DNA of 64,000 nucleotides from Streptomyces sp. NBC_00370 (GTDB lineage: Bacteria > Actinomycetota > Actinomycetes > Streptomycetales > Streptomycetaceae): NCBI RefSeq assembly GCF_036084755.1, contig NZ_CP107968.1, forward strand, positions 4,984,501 through 5,048,500, written 5' to 3'. Shown here one piece after another: positions 56,617 through 64,000 of the stretch. The position numbers were made by a program, and so were the translations under genes. The notes beneath the pieces are model-generated. The model searched no databases. It was not told where the DNA came from and was given only the letters and a program-made list of their open reading frames with translations. Positions within the stretch are counted from its first letter, which is position 1. Every line of letters begins with the position of its first letter.

Positions 56617-59120
56617 CAGTCACCACGTCCGCTCCCTCCGGCGGCGGCGAGGCGGCGGTCCCGCCGGAAGATCTCGTCTCGCTGACGATCGACGGCATCG
56701 AGATCTCCGTCCCCAAGGGGACCCTGGTGATCCGCGCCGCCGAACTGCTCGGCATCGAGATCCCGCGCTTCTGCGACCATCCGCTGCTCGACCCGGTCGG
56801 CGCCTGCCGGCAGTGCATCGTGGAGGTCGAGGGCCAGCGCAAGCCGATGGCCTCCTGCACGATCACCTGCACCGACGGCATGGTCGTCAAGTCGCAGCTG
56901 TCGTCGCCCGTCGCCGAGAAGGCCCAGCGCGGGGTGATGGAGCTGCTGCTCATCAACCACCCGCTGGACTGCCCGGTCTGCGACAAGGGCGGCGAGTGCC
57001 CGCTGCAGAACCAGGCCATGCAGGTCGGCGACCCGGACACCCGGTTCGAAGGCCGCAAGCGCACCTACGAGAAGCCGGTCCCGATCTCGACCCAGGTGCT
57101 GCTCGACCGTGAGCGCTGCGTGCTGTGCGCCCGCTGCACCCGGTTCTCCAACCAGGTCGCCGGCGACCCGATGATCGAGCTGATCGAGCGCGGCGCGCTG
57201 GAGCAGGTCGGCACCGGCGAGGGCGACCCGTTCGCCTCGTACTTCTCCGGCAACACCATCCAGATCTGCCCGGTCGGCGCGCTGACCTCGGCGGCGTACC
57301 GGTTCCGCTCCCGCCCCTTCGACCTGGTGTCGTCGCCGAGCGTCTGCGAGCACTGCGCGGGCGGTTGCGCGACCCGTACCGACCACCGGCGCGGCAAGGT
57401 CATGCGGCGGCTGGCCGCCGACGACCCCGAGGTCAACGAGGAGTGGATCTGCGACAAGGGGCGGTTCGGCTTCCGTTACGCGCAGAAGCCCGACCGGCTC
57501 ACCACCCCGCTGGTACGCGGCGACGACGGCATCCTGGCACCCGCCAGCTGGCCCGAGGCGCTGGAGGCCGCCGCCCGCGGCCTCGCGGCGGCGCGCGGCA
57601 GGGCCGGGGTGCTGACCGGCGGCCGGCTCACCGTCGAGGACGCCTACGCGTACGCGAAGTTCGCGCGGGTCGCCCTCGAAACCAACGACATCGACTTCCG
57701 CGCGCGCGTGCACAGCAGCGAGGAGGCCGACTTCCTGGCGTCCCAGGTCGCGGGCCACGGCCACGACCTGGACGGCACGGGCGTCACCAACGCCAAGCTG
57801 GAGAAGGCCCCGGCCGTCCTGCTCGTCGGGTTCGAGTCCGAGGAGGAGGCGCCCGGCGTCTTCCTGCGGCTGCGCAAGGCGTACCGCAAGCACGGCCAGC
57901 GCACCTTCTCGCTCGCCACGCACGCGACGCCCGGCCTGGCGAAGGCGGGCGGCACGCTGCTGCCCGCCGCCCCCGGCACCGAGACCGAGTGGCTGGACGC
58001 GCTCGCCTCCGGCACCGGGCTGGACGGCGACGGCGCGACGGCGTCCGAGGCGCTGCGCGCGCCCGGCGCCGTGATCGTCGTCGGCGAGCGGCTGGCCGCG
58101 GTACCCGGCGGTCTGACCGCAGCCGCCAAGGCGGCGACGGCGGCCGGCGCCTATCTCGTCTGGATCCCGCGCAGGGCCGGTGAGCGTGGCGCCGTTGAGG
58201 CGGGCGCGCTGCCGTCGCTGCTGCCCGGCGGCCGTCCCGCCACCGACCCGCGGGCCCGCGAGGAGACCGCGGCCGTCTGGGGCGTACGCGAACTGCCGCA
58301 CAGCTACGGCCGCGACACCGGCCAGATCGTCGAGGCCGCCAGGACCGGCGAACTCGGCGCGCTGGTCGTCGCGGGCGTCGAGGTGGCCGACCTGCCGGAC
58401 CCGGCGGGCGCGCTGGCCGCGCTGGACGCCGTCGGATTCCTCGTCTCGCTCGAACTGCGGCCCAGCGAGGTCACCGACCGCGCCGACGTCGTCTTCCCCG
58501 TCGCGGCCGTACCGGAGAAGCCCGGCACGTTCCTCAACTGGGAAGGCAGGGCGCGGCTGTTCGAGGCGGCGCTCAAGCCCGAGCAGATGACCAGGCAGCT
58601 CGCGCCGAGCGACGCGCGGGTGCTGCACATGCTCGCCGACACCCTCGACGTGCACTTCGCCCTGCCCGACCTGCGGTCCGTACGGGCCGAGCTGGACCGG
58701 CTGGGCGGCTGGGAAGGACCCCGGGCCGGTACGCCGGTCGAGTCGGCCGTTCCCGTGCCGCGCCCCGGCGACGGCGAGGCGGTCCTCGCCGGCCACCGGC
58801 TGCTGCTCGACCAGGGCAAGCTCCAGGAGGGCGACGAGGCCCTGGCCGGCACCCGGCACGAGGCGGTCGCGCGGCTCTCCGCGACGACGGCCGCCGAGAC
58901 CGGCGTCAAGGACGGCGACGCGCTGACGGTGACCGGCCCGGCCGGCGCCGTGACGCTGCCGCTGCGGGTGACCGCGATGCCCGACCGGGTCGTCTGGCTG
59001 CCGCTGAACTCCACGGGCGGCGGTGTCCTCGCCGACACCGGGTCCCGCCCGGGAACGCTGGTCCGTATCGGCCCGGCCGCGCAGGAAGCGGCCACCCCCG
59101 CACCGGAGGTGCGCGCATGA
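56613..59120 (+). CDS. nuoG: NADH-quinone oxidoreductase subunit G
   Basis: This 835-residue subunit has an N-terminal [2Fe-2S] ferredoxin domain (C54, C65, C68, C82), a His/Cys cluster region (HPLDCPVCDKGGEC), CVLCARCTRFS with ligands for the next [4Fe-4S] cluster, and a molybdopterin-oxidoreductase-like C-domain beginning CEHCAGGCATRTDHRRGKVMRR. It passes electrons from FMN to the N-module clusters. The large C-terminal half is more variable, as in other actinobacteria. ATG 56613 overlaps nuoF. Confidence 0.95.
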   Translation: MTVTTSAPSGGGEAAVPPEDLVSLTIDGIEISVPKGTLVIRAAELLGIEIPRFCDHPLLDPVGACRQCIVEVEGQRKPMASCTITCTDGMVVKSQLSSPVAEKAQRGVMELLLINHPLDCPVCDKGGECPLQNQAMQVGDPDTRFEGRKRTYEKPVPISTQVLLDRERCVLCARCTRFSNQVAGDPMIELIERGALEQVGTGEGDPFASYFSGNTIQICPVGALTSAAYRFRSRPFDLVSSPSVCEHCAGGCATRTDHRRGKVMRRLAADDPEVNEEWICDKGRFGFRYAQKPDRLTTPLVRGDDGILAPASWPEALEAAARGLAAARGRAGVLTGGRLTVEDAYAYAKFARVALETNDIDFRARVHSSEEADFLASQVAGHGHDLDGTGVTNAKLEKAPAVLLVGFESEEEAPGVFLRLRKAYRKHGQRTFSLATHATPGLAKAGGTLLPAAPGTETEWLDALASGTGLDGDGATASEALRAPGAVIVVGERLAAVPGGLTAAAKAATAAGAYLVWIPRRAGERGAVEAGALPSLLPGGRPATDPRAREETAAVWGVRELPHSYGRDTGQIVEAARTGELGALVVAGVEVADLPDPAGALAALDAVGFLVSLELRPSEVTDRADVVFPVAAVPEKPGTFLNWEGRARLFEAALKPEQMTRQLAPSDARVLHMLADTLDVHFALPDLRSVRAELDRLGGWEGPRAGTPVESAVPVPRPGDGEAVLAGHRLLLDQGKLQEGDEALAGTRHEAVARLSATTAAETGVKDGDALTVTGPAGAVTLPLRVTAMPDRVVWLPLNSTGGGVLADTGSRPGTLVRIGPAAQEAATPAPEVRA

Positions 59121-60517
59121 CCGCCTTCGCCCAACTCGCGACGGCACCGCAGACCGTGCTCGCCGCGGAGGACCTGTCGCTGTTCGGCCGCGACCCGTGG
59201 TGGCTCGTCGTCGTCAAGGCCGTCTTCTGCTTCGCCTTCCTGATGGTGAACGTGCTGTTCGCCATCGTCTGGGAGCGCAAGGTCGTCGCCTGGATGCAGC
59301 TGCGCATCGGCCCGAACCGGCACGGCCCCTGGGGCATGCTCCAGTCGCTCGCCGACGGCGCCAAGCTGATGTTCAAGGAAGACATCATCGTCAAGCGCGC
59401 CGACAAGGTCGTCTACATCATCGCGCCGGTCATCGCCGCGATCCCGGCCTTCATGGCGATCGCCGTGATCCCGTTCGGCCCTTCGGGCAACGAGGTCTCG
59501 ATCTTCGGCCACCGCACGACGATGCAGCTCACCGACCTGCCGATCGCGATGCTGTACATCCTCGCCGTCGCCTCGGTCGGTATCTACGGCATCGTCCTGG
59601 CCGGCTGGTCGTCGGGCTCGACGTACCCGCTGCTCGGCGGACTCCGCTCCTGCGCGCAGATGATCTCGTACGAGATCGCGATGGGCGCGGCCTTCGCCTC
59701 GGTGTTCCTCTACTCCGGGTCGATGTCGACCTCGGCGATCGTGGACGCCCAGCAGGACCGCTGGTACATCCTGCTGCTGCCGGTCTCCTTCATCATCTAC
59801 ATCATCACGATGGTGGGCGAGACCAACCGCGCCCCGTTCGACATGCCGGAGTCCGAGGGCGACCTGGTCGGCGGCTTCAACACCGAGTACTCGTCCATCA
59901 AGTTCGCGATGTTCATGCTCGCCGAGTACGTCAACATGATCACCGTCTCGGCCGTCTCCGCCACGCTCTTCCTGGGCGGCTGGCGCGCGCCGTGGCCGAT
60001 CTCCACCTTCTGGGAGGGGGCCAACCACGGCTGGTGGCCGATCCTCTGGTTCGTCCTCAAGGTGCAGCTGCTGCTGTTCGGCTTCATCTGGCTGCGCGGC
60101 ACGCTGCCACGCGTGCGCTACGACCAGTTGATGAAGCTCGGCTGGAAGGTCCTGATCCCGGTCTCGGTGGTCTGGCTGATGCTCGTCGCGACGGTGCGTG
60201 CGCTGCGTAACGAGAACTACGGCTTCACCTCGATCCTGTTGTACGTCGCGGGCGCGATCATCGTGATCCTGCTGCTCTCCTTCGTCGTGGACATGTTCCG
60301 CAACAAACAGGAGAAGGAGGCGGCGGCGAGAGAGCCCGAAGCTCCCGCCTTCGACCCGATGGCCGGCGGTTTCCCCGTGCCACCGCTGCCGGGACAGGCG
60401 CTGCCGCCCGTGCCGCGCAGGACCCCGCGCCGTGAGCGCGAGCTGATTGTCAGTGGCGGGGCCAATACTGTGAGTGACGGAACTGAGAGTGACGGAAAGG
60501 AGGATGGCGGTGTCTGA
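59117..60517 (+). CDS. nuoH: NADH-quinone oxidoreductase subunit H
   Basis: This 466-residue membrane subunit forms the heel of the complex near the quinone channel, with RIGPNRHGPWGMLQSLADGAKL and ETNRAPFDMPESEGDLVGGFNTEYSS, both highly conserved. About 50 extra residues at the C-terminus are Pro/Arg-rich then Ser/Asp-rich and overlap nuoI. The ATG at 59117 overlaps nuoG. Confidence 0.96.
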   Translation: MTAFAQLATAPQTVLAAEDLSLFGRDPWWLVVVKAVFCFAFLMVNVLFAIVWERKVVAWMQLRIGPNRHGPWGMLQSLADGAKLMFKEDIIVKRADKVVYIIAPVIAAIPAFMAIAVIPFGPSGNEVSIFGHRTTMQLTDLPIAMLYILAVASVGIYGIVLAGWSSGSTYPLLGGLRSCAQMISYEIAMGAAFASVFLYSGSMSTSAIVDAQQDRWYILLLPVSFIIYIITMVGETNRAPFDMPESEGDLVGGFNTEYSSIKFAMFMLAEYVNMITVSAVSATLFLGGWRAPWPISTFWEGANHGWWPILWFVLKVQLLLFGFIWLRGTLPRVRYDQLMKLGWKVLIPVSVVWLMLVATVRALRNENYGFTSILLYVAGAIIVILLLSFVVDMFRNKQEKEAAAREPEAPAFDPMAGGFPVPPLPGQALPPVPRRTPRRERELIVSGGANTVSDGTESDGKEDGGV

Positions 60518-61118
60518 CGAGTCTTCGCAGGGGGGGACCCCGAGCGCCCCCCGGAATCCTGTGGCCGGCTTCGGCGTGACCTTCAAGGCCATGTTCAAGA
60601 AGCGGCTGACGGAGCAGTATCCCGAGCAGCAGAAGGTGACAGCGCCGCGCTTCCACGGCCGTCACCAGCTCAACCGGCATCCGGACGGCCTGGAGAAGTG
60701 CATCGGCTGTGAGCTGTGCGCCTGGGCGTGCCCGGCGGACGCGATCTATGTGGAGGGCGCCGACAACACCGAGGAGGAGCGCTACTCCCCGGGCGAGCGG
60801 TACGGCCGCGTCTACCAGATCAACTACGCGCGCTGCATTCTCTGCGGGCTGTGCATCGAGGCGTGCCCCACCCGGGCGCTCACGATGACCAACGAGTTCG
60901 AGCTGGCCGACAGTTCGCGCGAGAACCTGATCTACACCAAGGAGCAGCTGCTCTCGGGTCTTGAGGAGGGCATGGTCGAGTCGCCGCACTCGATCTTCCC
61001 CGGCACCGACGAGCAGGACTACTACCGGGGTCTGGTGACGGAGGCCGCGCCCGACACGGTCCGTCAGGTCGCCGTGAGCAAGGGCGAGTCGGCTTCCGGT
61101 GAGGAGGCCCGCTCATGA
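60510..61118 (+). CDS. nuoI: NADH-quinone oxidoreductase subunit I
   Basis: This 202-residue subunit holds two [4Fe-4S] clusters (N6a/b) through CIGCELCAWACP and CILCGLCIEACP, each a CxxCxxCxxxCP motif. GTG 60510 lies 6 bases after AAAGGAGG and is preferred; ATG 60504 is immediately after it. The start overlaps the end of nuoH by 8 bases. Confidence 0.95.
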   Translation: MSDESSQGGTPSAPRNPVAGFGVTFKAMFKKRLTEQYPEQQKVTAPRFHGRHQLNRHPDGLEKCIGCELCAWACPADAIYVEGADNTEEERYSPGERYGRVYQINYARCILCGLCIEACPTRALTMTNEFELADSSRENLIYTKEQLLSGLEEGMVESPHSIFPGTDEQDYYRGLVTEAAPDTVRQVAVSKGESASGEEARS

Positions 61119-61942
61119 ACGCCACCATCGCCGCTGCCGCCTCCACCACCTCGACCGGCGAGGCGGTCCAGTTCTGGATCCTCGGCATCGTCGCCGTGAT
61201 CGGCGCGCTCTGTACGGTGCTGATGCGCAAGGCCGTGCACAGCGCGCTGTGCCTGGCGGGGACGATGATCATCCTCGCGGTCTTCTACATGGCCAACGGG
61301 GCTTACTTCCTCGGCATCGTGCAGATCGTCGTCTACACCGGCGCGATCATGATGCTGTTCCTCTTCGTCGTGATGCTGGTCGGTGTGACAGCGGCCGACT
61401 CGCTGACCGAGACCATCAAGGGCCAGCGCGTGTGGGCCGTGGTCTGCGGGCTCGGTTTCGGCATCCTGCTGATCGTCGGCATCGCCAACGCCTCGCTGAA
61501 GACCTGGGCGGGCACCGGCGGCGCGAACGCCGGCGGGAACGTGCAGGGGCTGGCCCGGCTGATCTTCACCAAGTACGTCTTCGCCTTCGAGATCACCGGC
61601 GCGCTGCTGATCACCGCGGCCGTCGGCGCGATGGTGCTCACGCACAAGGAGCGCACCGAACGGGCCAAGACGCAGCGGGAGATGTCCGAGGACCGCATCC
61701 GCAGCAAGCAGCTCCCGCCGCTGCCGGCGCCCGGTGTCTACGCCCGGCACAACGCGGTGGACATCGCCGGGCTGCTGCCAGACGGCACACCGTCCGAGCT
61801 GACCGTCAACAAGACGCTCAGGGGCCGCGGCCAGATCCGCGACGTGTCCAACGAGGCCATCGCCGACCTGAAGGCGCTGGAGCAGCGCTCGAAGGAGCGG
61901 CTCGGCCGTGACAACCACGACGAGGAGGAGGTCACGCGATGA
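61115..61942 (+). CDS. nuoJ: NADH-quinone oxidoreductase subunit J
   Basis: This 275-residue membrane subunit has about five helices (first ILGIVAVIGALCTVLMRKAVHSAL) and the conserved YFLGIVQIVVYTGAIMMLFLFVVMLVG. Residues after about 175 form a charged cytoplasmic tail (TERAKTQREMSEDR), longer than E. coli NuoJ. It overlaps nuoI and nuoK. Confidence 0.95.
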   Translation: MNATIAAAASTTSTGEAVQFWILGIVAVIGALCTVLMRKAVHSALCLAGTMIILAVFYMANGAYFLGIVQIVVYTGAIMMLFLFVVMLVGVTAADSLTETIKGQRVWAVVCGLGFGILLIVGIANASLKTWAGTGGANAGGNVQGLARLIFTKYVFAFEITGALLITAAVGAMVLTHKERTERAKTQREMSEDRIRSKQLPPLPAPGVYARHNAVDIAGLLPDGTPSELTVNKTLRGRGQIRDVSNEAIADLKALEQRSKERLGRDNHDEEEVTR

Positions 61943-62238
61943 GTCCGGTCTACTACCTCTATCTCGCGTCCCTGTTGTTCACCATCGGTGCGGCGGGTGT
62001 GCTGATCCGGCGGAACGCGATCGTGGTGTTCATGTGCGTGGAGCTGATGCTCAACGCCTGCAACCTCGCGTTCGTCGCGTTCTCCCGGCTGCACGGCAAT
62101 CTGGACGGCCAGATCATCGCCTTCTTCACGATGGTCGTCGCCGCCGCGGAGGTCGTGGTCGGGCTCGCGATCATCGTGTCGCTGTTCCGTTCCCGCCACT
62201 CGGCCTCGGTCGACGACGCCAGCCTGATGAAGCTCTGA
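61939..62238 (+). CDS. nuoK: NADH-quinone oxidoreductase subunit K
   Basis: This 99-residue subunit has three helices with the two conserved membrane Glu in FMCVELMLNACNLAFVAF and AAAEVVVGLAIIV, used in proton translocation. ATG 61939 overlaps the nuoJ stop (ATGA). Confidence 0.96.
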   Translation: MSPVYYLYLASLLFTIGAAGVLIRRNAIVVFMCVELMLNACNLAFVAFSRLHGNLDGQIIAFFTMVVAAAEVVVGLAIIVSLFRSRHSASVDDASLMKL

Positions 62239-62252
62239 GGGGTCGCTGAATC

Positions 62253-64000
62253 GTGGAGAACTTGATTGCGCTGCTCGTCGCGGCGCCCCTGCTCGGAGCT
62301 GCCGTCCTGCTGGTCGGCGGCCGCCGGTTCGACCGTCTTGGCCACTGGCTCGGTACGGTGCTGGCAGCCGCCTCCTTCGTGATCGGCGCCGTGCTGTTCA
62401 CGGACATGCTCGGCAAGAACGCGGACGACCGGGCCCTGCACCAGCACCTGTTCAGCTGGATCCCGGTCGACGGCTTCCAGGCGGACGTCGGCTTCCAGCT
62501 CGACCAGCTGTCGATGACGTTCGTGCTGCTGATCACGGGTGTGGGCACCCTGATCCACATCTACTCCGTCGGGTACATGGAGCACGACGAGCGGCGCCGC
62601 CGCTTCTTCGGCTATCTGAACCTGTTCCTCGCGGCGATGCTGATCCTCGTCCTCGCGGACAACTTCCTGCTGCTGTACGTCGGCTGGGAGGGCGTCGGTC
62701 TCGCCTCGTACCTGCTGATCGGTTTCTGGCAGCACAAGCCCAGCGCGGCCACGGCGGCCAAGAAGGCGTTCCTGGTCAACAGGGTCGGCGACATGGGCCT
62801 GTCGATCGCGATCATGCTGATGTTCACCACCTTCGGCACCTTCGCCTTCGGCCCGGTCTTCGCCGCCGCCGACAACGCGACCGAGGGCAAGCTGACGGCG
62901 ATCGGCCTGATGCTGCTGCTGGCCGCCTGCGGCAAGTCGGCCCAGGTGCCGCTGCAGTCCTGGCTCGGTGACGCGATGGAGGGCCCGACCCCGGTCTCGG
63001 CCCTGATCCACGCGGCGACGATGGTGACGGCGGGCGTCTACCTGATCACCCGCTCCGGAGTCATCTTCAACGCGGCCCCGAACGCCCAGGTGGTGGTCGT
63101 GGTCGTCGGCGCCGTGACGCTCCTCTTCGGTGCGATCGTCGGTTGCGCGAAGGACGACATCAAGAAGGCCCTCGCGGGTTCGACGATGTCGCAGATCGGC
63201 TACATGATCCTGGCGGCCGGGCTCGGCCCGATCGGCTACGTCTTCGCGATCATGCACCTGGTGACGCACGGCTTCTTCAAGGCCGGACTCTTCCTCGGCG
63301 CCGGATCGGTCATGCACGGCATGAACGACGAGGTCGACATGAGGAAGTACGGGGGCCTGTGGCGCAAGATGCCGATCACCTTCGTCACCTTCGGCCTCGG
63401 CTATCTGGCGATCATCGGCTTCCCCGGACTCTCCGGCTTCTTCTCCAAGGACAAGATCATCGAAGCGGCCTTCGCCAAGGGTGGCACCGAGGGCTGGATC
63501 CTCGGCGCCGTCACCCTGCTGGGCGCCGGGATCACCGCCTTCTACATGACGCGCGTGATGCTGATGACGTTCTTCGGCGAGAAGCGCTGGCAGCCCGACG
63601 CCGAGGGCCACGAGCCGCACCCGCACGAGTCGCCCAGGTCGATGACGATCCCCATGATCGTCCTCGCGATCGGCTCGGTCGGCGCCGGTGCCTTCTTCTC
63701 CATCGGCAGCCGGTTCCTGCACTGGCTGGAGCCCGTCACCGGGCACAGCGAGGGCGACTCCCCGGTCAGCGCGGCCGCCGTCACCACGGCGACGCTCGTG
63801 CTGCTGGTCGTCGGCGCCGGTATCGCCTGGCTGATGTACGGGCGCAGGCCCGTACCGGCGCTCGCGCCGCGCGGCTCGCTCGTCACCCGCGCCGCCCGCC
63901 GCGATCTCCTCCAGGACGACTTCAACCATGTGGTCCTGGTCCGCGGCGGCGAGCACCTCACCCGCTCGCTGGTGTACGTCGACCACACGCTGGTCGACGG
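62253..64000 (+). CDS. nuoL: NADH-quinone oxidoreductase subunit L, incomplete at the window end
   Basis: The frame opens at GTG 62253 (MENLIALLVAAPLLGAAVLL) and remains open to the window edge, covering about 582 codons. Antiporter-like signatures include GWEGVGLASYLLIGFW, SAQVPLQSWLGDAMEGPTPVSALIHAATMVTAGVYL and HLVTHGFFKAGLFLGAGSVMH. It is the most distal proton-pumping subunit with the long lateral helix at its C-terminus, not reached here. nuoM and nuoN should follow. Confidence 0.95.
   Translation, partial: MENLIALLVAAPLLGAAVLLVGGRRFDRLGHWLGTVLAAASFVIGAVLFTDMLGKNADDRALHQHLFSWIPVDGFQADVGFQLDQLSMTFVLLITGVGTLIHIYSVGYMEHDERRRRFFGYLNLFLAAMLILVLADNFLLLYVGWEGVGLASYLLIGFWQHKPSAATAAKKAFLVNRVGDMGLSIAIMLMFTTFGTFAFGPVFAAADNATEGKLTAIGLMLLLAACGKSAQVPLQSWLGDAMEGPTPVSALIHAATMVTAGVYLITRSGVIFNAAPNAQVVVVVVGAVTLLFGAIVGCAKDDIKKALAGSTMSQIGYMILAAGLGPIGYVFAIMHLVTHGFFKAGLFLGAGSVMHGMNDEVDMRKYGGLWRKMPITFVTFGLGYLAIIGFPGLSGFFSKDKIIEAAFAKGGTEGWILGAVTLLGAGITAFYMTRVMLMTFFGEKRWQPDAEGHEPHPHESPRSMTIPMIVLAIGSVGAGAFFSIGSRFLHWLEPVTGHSEGDSPVSAAAVTTATLVLLVVGAGIAWLMYGRRPVPALAPRGSLVTRAARRDLLQDDFNHVVLVRGGEHLTRSLVYVDHTLVD

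Noticed and set aside
56349..59147. Very long minus-strand open frame (932 codons) opposite nuoG
   Set aside because: The sense strand encodes NuoG with all cluster ligands. The antisense frame is a by-product of G/C-rich third positions and shows no known motif.

Overview
The window is a piece of a Streptomyces (or very close actinomycete) chromosome. The DNA is very G+C-rich, codons end mostly in G or C, GTG starts are common, and adjacent genes are joined by GTGA, ATGA or TGATG overlaps. The futalosine menaquinone genes, the Tat and lipoprotein signals, and the order hemL - phosphoglycerate mutase-like - resA - ccdA - resB - resC ... mqnL - mqnP - mqnM - mqnE ... mqnA ... mqnC ... menG ... 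geranylgeranyl reductase ... nuoA-L all match what I remember of the S. coelicolor SCO4468-SCO4570 core region.

Bases 1-18200 look accessory. After the tail of a cyclase-family gene there is a more A/T-rich minus-strand operon (311-4412). It encodes a kinase-like protein with a PLD-like C-terminus, a radical SAM protein and an HD protein whose motif resembles dGTP triphosphohydrolases. The three genes are translationally coupled, and at least two contain the rare TTA codon. This is the best candidate here for an undescribed system. Next come an arsenic locus (arsR-acr3-arsC with divergent arsI), a methionine aminopeptidase paired with a small XRE regulator across a palindrome, a zinc alcohol dehydrogenase, a DUF2255 protein and two membrane proteins of unknown role. 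A divergent seven-gene cluster (12772-18155) follows: NUDIX, adenosylhomocysteinase-like, anti-sigma-type ATPase and resolvase-like proteins on the minus strand; a TTA-containing XRE/TPR regulator, a YdcF-like and a WbqC-like protein on the plus strand.

Bases 18200-64000 are core genome with a respiratory theme. hemL makes a heme precursor. resA-ccdA-resB-resC mature cytochrome c. mqnA, C, E, L, P, M and menG make menaquinone, and the geranylgeranyl reductase probably saturates its side chain. nuoA to nuoL (cut by the window end) encode NADH:menaquinone oxidoreductase. Rex-like redox operators are visible before nuoA and across the resA start codon, which would link complex I and cytochrome c maturation to NADH/NAD balance. 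Interspersed are a secreted phospholipase C-type protein, a yeast-type cytosine deaminase, a rhomboid protease, Lrp and TetR regulators, a DAACS symporter behind a cysteine-rich leader peptide, a HAD hydrolase, a long-chain acyl-CoA synthetase, a cold-shock protein, a Ser/Thr kinase and an NlpC/P60 hydrolase. No rRNA, tRNA, transposase, integrase or CRISPR array was recognised.
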